A stretch of 64,000 nucleotides of DNA from Echinometra lucunter (GCA_029962745.1 CM057154.1:26810970-26874969); one strand, 5' to 3'. Positions 36,201 through 47,800 are shown, counted from the first letter of the stretch. Notes: a model not told the origin generated them from the sequence alone. A program made the numbers and translations.

Positions 36201-36849
36201 ACAATATGTGTTCAACAGACATTCTAGGCAATGACATTCAAATCTTATACGGTATAGAATCTTAAGTAGAACAGATATGGAATAGTGTTTTCTTACATGA
36301 TTTTAATACCCAGGAATGATTTCAATCTATTCACTTTTCCATATTCATATAAAGAAATATTTACTGTCTGCATTATTCCTGGATAAACAAACAAATAAAA
36401 TAAAACAAACCTGCAGGTCTACTTATTACGATGAAAAGTTATTATCTATTTGGAAGTATATTGCTTAATATTGATAAACTGGACAATCACTCATTTTAAT
36501 AAATTTGAAGAAAATAAAAATAGGAGTACACATAATCTTACTGTTCTCATAAGAGTAGATTCTGCATTTAACACTAAGACAAAGACATCAGCATCCATAC
36601 AATGAGTGTTGATCCATTCATCTAGATCTTGCTCTACGTCTATTCCAGGACTATAAAGATGAAAAGGAGACAAAAAGTGAGTGAGAGAGAGAGAGAGGGA
36701 GGGGGAGGGGGGGGGGGGGGGGGGGGGGGTGGAGAGTAGAGATTTGGGAAGGGAGATTATACGGATAGAAAGAATGATAGATTCAAAGAGAGGAGAGTGG
36801 GCGGGGAAAGATGGGAGAAAGAGGAGATGGGAAGAAGGAATGAGACAAG

Positions 36850-36890
<41 letters not shown>

Positions 36891-39800
36891 AAAAAAGTAG
36901 AAAAATGGGGGGGGGGGGGGGGAGAAGGAAGAGGAAGGAAAAAGAGCATAAGAGAGAGAGAAAGCACCAAAACAATTTATAGACATTTTATACATGAACG
37001 CATGGTCAAATAATACCTCTGGGACCCACCTCTGGTGGGCGGAGGCATAAAAACAAACAGTACCACAGCAGTTTCTGAGAAAAAAAATATACTGATCACT
37101 TTCACAGAATATGGTTCATTTACTGTAAAAAACACTTGAAATATTATGTCTGAGGACAACATGTTTACTATCAAAATAAAATCATATAGGACAGGTTAAA
37201 AGGCCAATTGCCAACGGTCACTTCCCCCTCCCTGTTACGCTCTTATCATTACGCTGAGGAGCACTGTTGGGGAATTAAAAAAATGGGTTAATATATCTAA
37301 TTTGACACCCTTTTCCTCAACTTTGTTGGACTGAGGGCTAAAAGATAAAAGAATGTGGAACTTTTGTCATAGATAAATCATTGTCAAATCAGTCAATCAT
37401 TGCTTTTTGTGATAAATGAAATTAAAGAAAATGTATTGGGATGTCAGATCAAAAGGAAATGCATTAATGTGCCTCCATCACCGATTTTCATCATTTCTAC
37501 AGCTTTTATCAATGCCACATAAAATAAACACATAAATTATCATTATATCATTATAGGTGGTGACTGAGCAGCACTTCAGGGTAGTCTAGAATTCTAACCT
37601 GTCCAACAGGACCACATCATTCATGAGGAGATGGCACTGAGTCCTGGGCCAGAAGATGTGAAGGATGCTACTCTGTTGACAGTCCTCATGATCCCGCTCG
37701 CCTGCTAAAGCATGAGCCAACTGACTCACAGACTAAATTAAAATGAAAGAGAAGATGATCTTAAGAGAAAATTGTACACAGGAGAAATTTATATTCTGCA
37801 AAAACTTGACATCATTAGGCTTTTGCTACATAATTCAGGAATTCGTTCACATGAGAATTTTGCCTTTGGTTTCATTAGTTCTTGTGGCAGCCAAAAGCCA
37901 ATGAAGTAAATTTCTTTCAACAGCCAATTAATTATATTACCAAGTCAGATATTTTGCAAGATTTTTCTCTTTTCTGTTCAAAATCAAAGCTCTTACTAGT
38001 CTCTTACTGAATGAATACCAAACACTTGTAAAAACAACTCCAGGACACTTCCTCTCAGTAGCATATCCATTATCTTCACTACATATTATCAGGAAGAGTC
38101 ATTAATTTACTACAAAAGAAGGAGACAACATAGATGCTATAACAATGTGGGACCATTCAATCTCTTTTAGTTTAAAGCAGGACTCCACGCTAACACTTTC
38201 TACTGGAGTGCTTTTCACATTCTCACATGGGGGGGGGGGGGGGGGGGAGGGGAATGGGATGGAAGGGGGTTCTATGTGTACCGAATCCCTTGTTATCAGG
38301 CCCTCGTGAGTTGTGACATAAAACTAAAGAGCAAATAAATAAATTTCATAATTCTTTTGTTTTTAATCAGAACATATCTAAGCAGGATAAAAAAAATTTG
38401 TTGTTGTTCTGTGTTATCAATGTTACATCCATTTTTTGCAGGATTTTTTTTTTCCTGCTCAAGTAGCCTTCCTGCCTCTCACAAGTGCTCAATGCAAGCA
38501 CATGGGCCTGAAAGTGTAGACTTGAGACCCTCTTACTTAGAGTGGGGGGGAGGGGTGACCAAACTTAAAGAACCCTCAAATTTTCATGATGATCCCGTTA
38601 AGAAGCTAGTCATATAGAGCCAATTAACACTTATACCTACCGTTATACTCATTTTCTCCGAGCTGTTTTGCCTGCTCATATAGCCCTCCTGCCCTTCACA
38701 TCCCTCTACACACAAGAAGCAGTCTGTGGTATGGCCGATACCTGAGGGCAGCACTTTATCTCGTAACATCGCATTGATCACTGTACTCTTACCGTTACTC
38801 GTTCTGAAAAGAGTTCAACCAATGCACATGTAACTACATACATGAAAGTCATACCACTACCATAGCCTGACTTGTGTCACTGTTTTTAACCCTTTTTTGT
38901 GACATAAAAATAGCAACAAATATCAGAAGAGAGTTGATAGATTTCTATACAGACCATGTAATACAAGTTTAATTGTGAAAAAAGGGATTGTTCTATATCT
39001 AATAGGCTAATCACGATATAGGGAAAACATTCCAATATCTGAGCATTACTTGAAATCTTAAACAATATTTTGGCTCACTGTCAATTTTAGTGTTGAGGAA
39101 GAAAAAGCCTAACTCCATCAAACATTTTTTTCCTCAGCTTTTTAACAGAACTTAAAGGCATTGGCTAACTTTGTGAGCAGCTGATTTAAAAAATTCTCAA
39201 ACTAAGATGAAACATGTGTATGAGTACTTGTATTTGTACTCGAAAACCCTCAAACCAACCATAATTTGGAAGGAAAAGCTGTAAGTTAGATGCAAACCAC
39301 GATTTTATTAGCTTTCGTCTCGAGAGACACTGAACTAAGATTACCGTTTGCACGAATTAAAAAATACCGTTACCTGCCTTCCGCCGCGTGATACCTCAAT
39401 ACATACAGTGCGGTCCGTCGAGTCATGCGCGCATGCACACTCCTTACGTTGAGCCTATGTAACCAACCCTCGTAAATTTTTCAAACATTGGTTCACATTT
39501 TTAATATCTAAAAATATTTCCCGTGGATATTATGCTCTGAAACTGTAATTTTGCACTATAACCCTAATGTTTATCCCATTTTTAAGTAACAAAATGAGAT
39601 TTTTTAAAAATCATGACAATGTTAGCCAATGCCTTTAATATTCGAAGATATCAAAAGAATGTTTCATCTTCCCAGAACCAATGATACATCATATGGAGAT
39701 GGAAATATTCTGTTGCTTGAATCTATACATACATGCACTTCATCATTTTTCTTACGACTGAAAAAAAATATTGTAACTGGGTTTTCATCTTCTCGTGTAT

Positions 39801-41503
39801 AAAGTTGGTAAGCTCTCACCTGCCAAAGAAAGCCACCTTCATGTGGTCTCTCTCAAGGACATCTTGGATTCCTCTGACTTGGTTGCTGAAAGCTTCCACC
39901 TTACTCAGCTGTTCATCGGATACGACCTGGGAAGCTGCGGAAATGCCTAAAAGACCATGAGTAAGATGCAACCTCGATTTTACGACACATGCTCCGGTGA
40001 CCAGTGCTCCAGGGTGAATGTCTGCCATAAGCTGAATTCTCACCCCAGCCCTGACGCTAACCTGGACCTAAAACCAGACCTCAACCCCTATCCTCAAACT
40101 TTATTCATAGCAAATAAAGCCTGGAAGTAATGTCACCTGAACATACGTCATATCACTTGAATATCTTGACTGCCACCTTTTGGGAGTACATACTGTATAT
40201 TCAATAAACATTGTTTATGTAACAAATATGCCATCCAATGACAACAGGAAGCGACTCTGATTTTTTTTTCAAAACTGACTTTTAGGGGGTACTAACTGGG
40301 GTACCTTTTGTACATTCTACATGATAATGAAGAAATTAAGGTCACATGACCTCTAATTTCCAAAATGTAAACATATAAAGAGGAAGCAACTTGACAGATT
40401 TCCACATAAAACAGTGAAATATTTTCTTTATTTACTGAGAAACTCATTCTATAGAGTTGCTTCCTTTTGTCATCAGACCAGAGGATTAATGCCAACTGTA
40501 GTGGTCAACTGTGGCAATCAACTGTTTGTTTCATCTGTTGAACAAAGCAAAGGATTAAAAACCTGGGGAGCGTTTCATGAAGAGTCGTTTCAGTGATTTT
40601 CACTGACAAAGTTGCTCTCAGCCAATCAGATGGAAGGATTTCAGTAGCTTATAACAGTTTTCAGTGAAATCACTGACAAGACTATTCATGAAATGCTCCC
40701 TTGGATAAAGACAACCTAACAACTGGGTTAGAAACAGGGGGTTTTTTGCACACAAGCTCAGAGAATCAAGTTGCAATCTTTGCTTTCACTCTCATCCCAC
40801 GTGGACATGAGTGTATGCATTATTACTGTATTGAAAAAGTACATTCAGTACACGTATATTGATTTGTATGTCTTCCAATTACCCAAAGGTATCAGGGTAA
40901 GAAATACCCTGGGACAACAGGCCCTTGGTGGAACTCAAATACATGTAGCTCCCTAAAATCCTTAAAACCCAATTCTTTGGGGCGACCATTTTCTTCAGAG
41001 TCGCCCCCAACTCAGCTCCGAAAATGAGCAATGAATTTGTGAATCATAATCTAGGAGCAGCAGAATGAACATTTCTTGAAACAACACGAACATTAACGCA
41101 TCATACTAATACTCTCTAGGACAAAATTGGGATATCAGCAATGAAAATTCAACATAGCTCCCTTTGGCCTAGAAATAGCTCCGGTAAAGTTGTTTCAAGG
41201 AGCTTTCTTTTTTTCAAAGTGAGAAACAAAATATGTTCTACCCTGGAAAGTATATCAACAAAATGAAATAATTTGGGATAAATTTGTCATCTAATATTCA
41301 CTTTTAAAAAATTAAAGCATGTACATCTGAAGCAAAAGCTTACCATCTAAGAAGGCATGGCTCTCTGTGATATGACCCGACACCTCCTTGTAGATTTCAT
41401 TGATCTTCCTCTTGGCATCAACAAAGAGTTTAAGTGGGGTACTGCTTCGAGCATCGTCTGGTCTGGCCATTGCACTGGGCCTCCGCCCATAACCGTTTTC
41501 CAT
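24204..41503 (-). CDS. MFN2: Mitofusin (mitochondrial outer-membrane fusion GTPase), complete, 17 coding exons
   Basis: Dynamin-family GTPase that tethers and fuses mitochondrial outer membranes. Coding exons, 5' to 3' on the minus strand: 41503-41344, 39946-39820, 38803-38641, 37732-37599, 36650-36542, 36001-35894, 35192-35039, 33821-33757, 32796-32675, 32157-32031, 30949-30845, 30174-30072, 27994-27774, 27088-26951, 26120-25924, 25378-25244, 24267-24204 (TGA). They total 2232 nt, 743 residues, close to human MFN1 (741) and MFN2 (757). Visible motifs: P-loop GRTSNGKS (95-102), G2 GIGHTT (117-122), G3 DSPG (194-197), G4 NNRWD (252-256), HR1 region (~350-430), a bipartite membrane segment (~600-640) split by an intron, and the C-terminal HR2 helix ending [20 protein letters not shown]. 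The P-loop and IGHTT wording are closer to MFN2 than MFN1, but a single invertebrate co-orthologue is likely. The start chosen is the first ATG in the first coding exon (acceptor at 41524-41525); a second ATG lies 18 codons downstream. A non-coding 5' exon must exist upstream and was not located. Confidence 0.95.
26465..26935 (+). repeat. ~470-bp purine-only tract, (GAGGAGCAAGAG)n-like
   Basis: Nearly every base is A or G, with C only in GAGCAAG units. It lies in a mitofusin intron, where the transcript is pyrimidine-rich. It begins 16 bases from the donor of exon 26951-27088. Confidence 0.9.
28107..28425 (+). repeat. Two-unit core repeat with TGACCTTTGACC, family D
   Basis: Two ~155-bp units share GACCTACATAA, TGACCT, CATCTACCATC, AAGTT and ACAAATGGGC/GCAAACGGGC. 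They are followed by CATCACGGATGGACTAAGGACAGAC. A related single unit is at 57958-58145. Located in a mitofusin intron. Confidence 0.65.
28724..28865 (+). mobile_element. Family A element without cores (minimal derivative)
   Basis: Has the left end ACTAGATGAATCCTCGACC with palindrome, then TTATGCCTCCG, the (GACG)n microsatellite, CAACCCGAAAACAT and the right hairpin ending GGGCGGAGGCATAAA. All tandem cores are missing. It shows the outer parts that suffice to define the element. Confidence 0.75.
28863..28955 (+). repeat. Tandem duplication, two 46-bp units
   Basis: Two copies of AAATGAGTTGCAAGCAACA...GTCCTTAGCGTCCTC lie directly after the minimal family A element. Confidence 0.85.
29594..29774. 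mobile_element. Foldback MITE with ~60-bp arms
   Basis: The ends read ACCAGGGGGG...TGTTTTCATAAAGC and are inverted. The arms pair through GTTCGTAAGTTACGAACGAC and CACACGACTGG. Possible ATAAAA duplication on both sides. The left terminus carries an expanded G run (29596-29606). Confidence 0.85.
30988..31147. mobile_element. Small TTAACCCGTTGA-type MITE
   Basis: Outer ends TAACCCCTTGACTACTGGAA and AAGTAGTCAACGGGTTAA are inverted. Inner TTAACCCGTTGAACA and CTCAACGGGTTAAG are also inverted. Related end sequences occur near 12085-12175 and 61390-61475. Confidence 0.65.
31670..31970 (+). repeat. Family A core repeats without clear termini
   Basis: About two ~150-bp cores (ACCCCAAAATCTAATTGGATC, ACATGAGCCAAGT, TCTATGACCT) in a mitofusin intron, directly before exon 32157-32031. 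Confidence 0.7.
32411..32561 (+). mobile_element. GTTATAAGC-family MITE, copy 3
   Basis: Ends CTGGGCCATGTTTCATAAG and TTTTATGAAATGGGCCCTG are inverted. The internal GTTATAAGCTAATGAAATTC matches the family. Confidence 0.75.
32807..32911 (+). repeat. (AATAATG)n-like microsatellite
   Basis: Runs of AAT/ATG/GAT triplets in a mitofusin intron, just upstream (in transcript sense) of the acceptor of exon 32796-32675. Confidence 0.8.
33488..33605. repeat. Three-part palindromic repeat
   Basis: One inverted unit (CAGAATAACCCTCCGCAGAT) faces two direct copies of its complement (GGGTTATTCTGA at about 33557 and 33590), the whole framed by AACAACCC and GGGTTGTT. It lies in a mitofusin intron. Confidence 0.8.
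34123..34473. mobile_element. TTAA MITE with perfect 19-bp inverted ends
   Basis: Both ends are TTAACCCATTCGTGACAGA read inward, a perfect match including the TTAA. 351 bp, non-coding, in a mitofusin intron. This is the piggyBac-type target signature. Confidence 0.88.
35712..35862 (+). mobile_element. GTTATAAGC-family MITE, copy 4
   Basis: The most complete direct copy. Starts CTGGGGAGTGTTTCATGAAA, contains GTTATAAGCTACTGAAATCC and ends GATGAAATGCCCCC with an expanded C run. Confidence 0.82.
36670..36960 (+). repeat. Purine-rich simple repeat block, (GA)n and (G)n
   Basis: Contains GAGAGA stretches, a long G run near 36707-36729 and another at 36908-36921. It lies in the mitofusin intron directly upstream, in transcript sense, of the acceptor of exon 36650-36542. 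Confidence 0.88.
37014..37050 (+). mobile_element. Family A right-end fragment
   Basis: Only the terminal hairpin remains: CTGGGACCCACCTCTGGTGG then GCGGAGGCATAAAA. Confidence 0.7.
38229..38247 (+). repeat. Poly-G run
   Basis: About 19 G residues in a mitofusin intron. Confidence 0.85.
39152..39638. mobile_element. TTAA MITE with GGCATTGGCTAAC ends
   Basis: TTAAAGGCATTGGCTAAC at 39152-39169 is perfectly inverted at 39621-39638. 487 bp, no ORF, in a mitofusin intron. A decayed inverted relative occupies about 42610-42890. Confidence 0.88.
40561..40703 (-). mobile_element. GTTATAAGC-family MITE, copy 5 (inverted)
   Basis: Ends GGGGAGCGTTTCATGAAGAG and ATTCATGAAATGCTCCC are inverted. The core is the reverse complement of the other copies (GGATTTCAGTAGCTTATAAC). 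Confidence 0.82.
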
Positions 41504-41523
41504 TTCTCTCAGTCTTACAGAAT
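41504..41523 (-). other. MFN2: 5' UTR portion of the first coding exon of mitofusin
   Basis: A TCCTTACAG acceptor (read on the minus strand) precedes 20 non-coding bases and then the first ATG at 41503. The presence of an acceptor means at least one upstream non-coding exon, so the promoter lies somewhere in 41524-44848. No in-frame upstream ATG was found within these 20 bases. Confidence 0.6.
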
Positions 41524-42609
41524 CTGTAAGGAGTAACATCACAACCACATCAGGATCTCAATGCATTTGAGACTTAAGCTGAAACTCAAGGCCCCCCACG
41601 GCAGCAGTACTATACTTTGTATACCCTTATAGTCATACATCACAGCAATTTTAAACACTACTAACAAAGGTTGACAACATTCACTCAAAAAGTGACTTTT
41701 GATTTACGAATACAGGCACTAGCATGTTAATGAAATACAAAAAATTCAACCCATCAATATAAAAAAAAATCAAATCCAAAAATTAGTAATTGGCCATGCG
41801 TTGGAGGTGGATTTGTTACATTTGCGTGACAGTTTTGCACCAATTTTTGAAATTTTTCTCAATAAGTATTTCACCTATCTGGCCTAATTTGGTATCAAAT
41901 CAAAGCTCTTAGAAAGGTCATCATGTTCCATACAATGATCTGTTTACATTTACATTGTACTAATTAACCTCTGATTAATGAACTACGTGGGGTGGAGGAT
42001 GATCAGGAGGAGCAAAATCAGTAAATATCATTAAGGCCAGTTGTATTCTTCTGTAACGGTATTTATCATGGTTTCTTTCACAATCAATCAACTTTAGGCT
42101 CTAGAGCAACACTAGCAACTTTGCCTTAATTTACAAATCAATAATCCTTGTAAATTTAGGCCTAATTAATTAGGCGCCGGGTTATCCAGGGCCTGCTTAA
42201 AGGCCCATGGAGCTCTAATATTTCTTGATTCTCTCTGGTACAATATCTAGCCATATTTTTGAGCACTTCCATTAGATTAAGAATCAAGATTTGTAAGAAT
42301 AACTTCTCCACTTTTTTCCAATTTTCCATGCAGTTTTGGATTTCAGTGATAGTGCATTATATATACAAATCAAAATAAGACTGAATTGAGAAACTGCATT
42401 ATCTTTTCAAGTAAATACAAAAAATAAATAGTAAATACTAAATTCTAGTTTTATAATTTTGCATAAATGTTTATGATTGCATCCTAATTGTCTGATCCTC
42501 CCTTTTTGGAAAATGAACTCTACCATCTGGAAATTAGAGATTCCATGATTGGAAGGGGGTAAAGCTTGTATTATGTTGTAAGAACTTAAGAAAATGAAAC
42601 ATATTATGA

Positions 42610-42890
42610 TGGTTAGCAATTATTATGATTTTAAAACATCTTGTTTTGTTACTTGAAAATGGGATAAACATAAGGGTTATAGTGTAAAAATACCAGTCCG
42701 AAAGTTTCTAAGTATAATATCCACAAGAAGTATTTTTAAATATAAAAAATGTGAACCAATGTTTGAAAAATATACGATGGTCCGTTGCACAGAATAGACA
42801 TGAGGAGTGTGCATGTGCGTATGACTCACCTTACTGTACTGTGTGTATTAACGTTTTTCTTTTTTTTTTTACTCCCCTGACGTCCCTGGA
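42610..42890 (-). mobile_element. Decayed copy of the 39152-39638 MITE
   Basis: The reverse complement shares CAAACATTGGTTCACATTTTT, GTGGATATTAT, CACTATAACCCTTATGTTTA and GCACACTCC with 39152-39638. It lies upstream of the mitofusin coding region. A good donor-like AAG|GTGAGT (minus strand, near 42830) lies inside it. Confidence 0.7.
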
Positions 42891-43028
42891 CTAACGCTTC
42901 ATGAATGGTGAGTGGTGCGTCGATGTCCGTGGCGACTCAATGCGCGCGGACGTTACAATGTAGGTCTATTGGAATCATTTTTTTTTCTGTTTTTCATTAA
43001 GACGTTACCATTAAACGACAAAAAGCCG

Positions 43029-43955
43029 GCAAACCCGGATAATAGGGGACCGGAACGCGCGCGCATGCCATTTGTAGTGTGCAGAGATCGGCAGGAACAG
43101 CCGAAAGTCAGGGTATGTTACAAGTCCATGATCAAGTTCAAAATGATTTTAAAATAGACCCTAAATTTTAATCAAGTAGACTAATTATGTTCAATTGTCC
43201 TCTCGGCTTTCAAATGTGTGATTATGTGGTGAAAATCATTTTGATTTTTGCCAGAAATGTTCTCTAAGTCTAACTCACAAATGTTTCAGCCATGAATCTT
43301 GTCCAAATTGTCCCCCTCGCCGCCGACTCTGTAGTCCTTTGCCAGGACTGTTCTACTTTTCAGTTACGTTGTTGATCAATAACACAATCTTCGACCTCTA
43401 CGCCCGAAATGAAAACAGCCGCACGATTTCCTCCCATCATCACAGTCCTTTCAACTCTGCCAATTTTACGACCGTCCCCCGAAAACTCCGGAAACTGACC
43501 ACACCTCCGAGCCAACTTGATCTCCGCTCACTGGACGGTTGAATGTGACAATCATTTACGAACATTACGTCATTACGCTAGTCCTGGCGCCCTGGGATCG
43601 CTGAAGGTGCTTCATTGTTGGTGAATCGAAAGTTACACACACGCACACACACTCTCTACTTCTGAATATTCATGAGCATTACCGGCGAAGGGGCTGGTCT
43701 CGGCATTACGTCAGAATAATTATAGGTGAACTTTTGAACCCTTCTACTGGCAGAGTTTTCTAGACGTTGGTGAAGGGCGTGAAAGAGGGGATAGCGCGAT
43801 CACTGGGGAAGGCGCGCAGGGGATGGAGAATGAAGCAAATGGAGAGAAATAACAAGTACACCGACGTCTAGAATCTAGACTACCGACTCTGCTGCATTTG
43901 TTTGCACACATATGAATATGTGCGCCCGTTCCGGTCCCCTATTCTCCGGGTTTGC
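43029..43955. mobile_element. Possible element bounded by ~38-bp inverted repeats
   Basis: GCAAACCCGGATAATAGGGG and then ACCGGAACG at 43029-43067 recurs inverted at 43918-43955. The ~890 bp between shows no ORF. Either a MITE in the shared upstream region or two copies of a short repeat. Confidence 0.5.
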
Positions 43956-43959
43956 TAAA

Positions 43960-44848
43960 AAGTCTTATCGATGATGATGATGATGATGATAATGAAAATG
44001 ATAAATACATGCTCAATCAATACAGAGGACGGGTGGTCGGTTTAAACTAGAAATAGAACTCACAGTCACACAGGCGCAGAGTCAAGAATCTGAACATGAG
44101 ATGTTAATCTGTTGCATTTTCTGCACATGTGAGACGAAATTAAGATAATTACGAATATTTTCTGAGATACGATGTAATCAATTAAAAGCGGTCGATGAGT
44201 AGTACTAGTACTAGTAGTAACTTTAGTAGGTTCAACCATATAGAGCCTACACTCTGCCTAACATCTACAACAAATTGAACATGTGGGACAAACTCACAAA
44301 AATGCCGAGTCGCTTAACTCTCCCAAAGAAAGAAGATCCCTTTTCAATTCAGTAGTTTCCCATAAAGGCAATAGACACATTCTATAATTGGACCAGGAAT
44401 TGAAAAAAAAATGCTAACCTTTAAAAGGAGATCTTGTAGCTGGAAGTTCACCTTTGCTTTAATGTTAGATGGAACCTACTGTCGACTCTGCATGCTTGCA
44501 TAAGTACCGCTAGACATGCGTTGTCTATGTACAGCAATGCAAGCTAGCGCTATAATAATGGAGCGATATAACTAGCTCTCTTCAGCTCTTTAGCTCCGGC
44601 TATATATAGGCCTAGCTACACAGTACATCGCGCGGCCGGGTACGAGTCAGTGCAGTGCGGTTCAGACGTCGACGGTTCAGACTCGACTCAGAGCGCTAGC
44701 GCTGATTCATCTGTACGGTGCAAAGCGGTGCAAAGGGTATAGTGCATGATTCATGAGCACGTGGGAAAGGCCAGGGCGCGCCAAAATTAATTTGTAAACA
44801 CGGTACGGTATACCTGCGTCGAGCCGCTAGCCTAGTACATGGAGAAAT
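43960..44848. promoter_or_regulatory. Candidate promoter region between mitofusin and CENPS
   Basis: The head-to-head genes share this upstream interval. A TATATATA box lies at 44601-44608, about 240 bp before the CENPS ATG. It is followed by a GC- and CpG-richer stretch (44630-44800: CGCGCGGCCGGG, GACGTCGACGG, GCGCTAGCGC) unlike the AT-rich surroundings. This fits a CENPS core promoter. Whether mitofusin starts here or from another site in 41524-44848 cannot be told. Confidence 0.45.
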
Positions 44849-44871
44849 ATGGGAGAGGAAGAAAATGTTGA
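44839..44871 (+). promoter_or_regulatory. Upstream ORF overlapping the CENPS start
   Basis: An ATG ten bases before the CENPS start opens a 10-codon ORF in another frame. It ends at a TGA at 44869-44871, inside the CENPS coding region. If it is in the mRNA, it would lower or regulate CENPS initiation through leaky scanning. The sequence shows the ORF; its function is inferred. Confidence 0.5.
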
Positions 44872-47800
44872 CGAGTTGGCTTACACTCAGGTATGGGAAC
44901 TTCGAAATTTTATATAGCTAAGTTAGGCTAGCTTAGGTGGAATAAGTAAGATGGAAGAGGGTGGAAGAGAATGCTGCATGCAGCCGTACGCTTCGCGGCG
45001 CTCTAGGCCTATCATCTTTGGGTATAACACAGCATGCAGTAGACCCTACGTTTTTAGTAACACTAACAGTTATACATGAGTGTGAAAATGAAATCCCCTT
45101 CAATTAGGAGGGAGTAATACTATATCCCTGCTTGTTGCCTGTTGGGGATTTCCCTGCGTGCCCCACGTAGCAATACATTGTACTAAGTAAGGACTAAAGC
45201 ATTACTACTTGCCAACAGTGAAGAATGAAAAAGCGGTAGACTAGACTCTAGACCTAGATTATTTTTTGATAGTACAGGCTGGCAGATGGTTCAATTCCAC
45301 ATGAGCAAGACTAAGTTGAAGGTCAGTACTGAAAAGCGGTAATTTATTGGCTATTGCCTAAATTTCTAGATAGAGTTGGCAAGTATGCTAAAATCATGAT
45401 GATGATGATGACGATGATGATTACCCTTGTAAACAAGTACCATGGGTACCATGGTATTTTTTATGTAATTACGGTGGAAGCTATGAAAGTATCGTGCAAG
45501 TACCATCAAATTACCATGATCTGATGGTAATGGAGGGTGCCTATTTTGTCATTTTGGTTTGTCCTTGTTTACATTCCTTTTCTGTTCTTCAGTTGGAATT
45601 AGTTCATTTAAGTTCAAGTTTCAATAGATGTTATGTTGCCATTCTCCTCATCAGCCTCTGCCCTACTTCTCTCATCACCTTCATTCCTTTCCTATTCAGA
45701 TGTGTCCATTCATCCATCCACACATCTGGTTCTTTTGTTGAACATTCTTCATTACATAATCACCAAGCCATTGACTCATCCTCATCCTAGTTATTTTCTG
45801 ATTGGTTCTGTTGTTGAATTAGGTTGTTACATTTTAGTTGGATCCTTCCATTTTCTCTGTGTTCATTGGTTTAGTATGTTTGAATATTTATAATGTTATG
45901 TTTCCTTAGTTACTGTTTTGATGTGGGCCAAGCAGCCATATGATATAAAAGAGTGTAGATATATGTAATGAGGACAGATTAGATTAAAAGACACACAGAC
46001 TCACAGACACACAGACAGATAGAGACTACAACTACCAGACTCCTTCATCATTATTTCCATCTCCTGAGTTCCTGTAACGTTTGAGTTTGCTGAATGCTGA
46101 ATGTTTGCTGTTTGAACTTTATTTTTACTTCACATTAACTGTATATTTTACATCAAATTTCATCAAATTACCATGGTACCCACTACTTTTTTACAAGGGT
46201 ATGATGATGATGATAATTTGATAATGATCATAAAGATAATCAAGAGCTAACTAATAGTATGTTAGGCCTATGGGGGGGGGGGTGGCACCAGCTTGGTTGT
46301 GCATTTTTGCACTCAAATTTCCATTCCAGTGCTCATTTTTTTCTTCTCGATAAAAAAAAGAAAACCATTCCAAGGCATTTTATGTCCATTCCATCTTTCG
46401 GCGGCTTCACTGCATTCCAACGAATATCATTTCTGTTGAAAAGTTCAAAACGATTTTCATTCCAGGCACAGGCTCACAAGAAGGCTAGCCCGACCCTAGC
46501 CCCACCGCGAGAGCATGCATGCATGAATGCTCAAACCCACAGATGTGGCTTACATATTTTAATACTAAGCAGTTCCATGGCATAATATTGAAATCCAGTT
46601 CCAGCAACTCAAGTTTAATTCTAGTGACCCCCTTTTTGCCGAAAAGTAGTTCCAAAGACCCTTTTCCATGATGAGCTTGTTCCAAAGCCCCTTTTTTGTC
46701 TCGCCAGGCGCATACACATAGGGATAAATTCAAGGAGGTTAAACTTGATTAGGGATAAATTCTTGTAAATAGAATGTCCAGGAAAAAAACTCCAAAAGGG
46801 TGCGATTTTAATCATTGTGATGTAAACAACTTTACGGAAAACGCGCTGTCATGCGTGTGTATACATGTAGGAATGTACGCTGACTGGCACGCGGGAGGTT
46901 GGGACCTGAATATTCCAAGTTAGCTTATAGTTATGCTAAGCTACTATTAGTGAGGTGTGCTAGGAGAGAAAAAAGTCTTGTTACCTTGAGAGCAGGTATG
47001 AAATACTAGTAAATAGAAAAAGAGCAGAAACAACAACACAATAATGATGATAAGATAATGATAACAACTAAATTGAAATCCATAAAAAATTGGTGTGTGA
47101 CATACCATTTTGACATGTCAGACTAGTGATAGGCCTACACTTTCCTCACTTTCTAGAGATATCCCAGGCAGCTAAATCATCCTGGCAAGCTCGGAAGTGG
47201 AGGGGGGGGGGGTCTCATTGAGGGTTGCACAATTCAAAAACTTGAGGTTTTACTTTATATTTTCCACTTCTTAGAAGCTGTGGTGCATATTATTGATGAG
47301 ATTCTCTTAGCTGTCTCAATTTTGCTGTCTACTCCATTATTCTTAGCGTCTCAAGGCTGCAGTGCATTTCACCACGGGGCAGATCTGTGAGGAGCTTGGA
47401 GGCGAACTGGATGTAACATTCTCAAGGCAATTCATTTCAGCCTTAGCAGAGACAACCTTCAAACAAATGGGTAATTTGTTTTATGTAATGACATTATGAG
47501 GCAATTTTCTCTATTAATATATTGCCTCTTGATCAATTCTTTTCCCCATCATAAAGTATAATAATAGTATGTCTGTAGTACTAGACACTGGCGTAGCTAA
47601 GGGGGGACACAAGGGGGCCATGCCCGCCCCCCCCCCCCCCCCATCGGCGACCAAAAAAAAAAATGAAAAAAAAAATGGAAAAAAAAATAAAACAATAATA
47701 ATGAAAAAAAAAATCACCCAGTCCACTTCATATAACTTACCCTACCCCTACCCTGCGAAATGAAAGTAAAATGTAGATATACCCCTTCTCATATAAGTTA

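Noticed and set aside
42820..42840. Donor of a mitofusin non-coding exon (AAG|GTGAGT on the minus strand)
   Set aside because: It lies inside a decayed MITE copy and no transcript evidence exists; not enough to call an exon.
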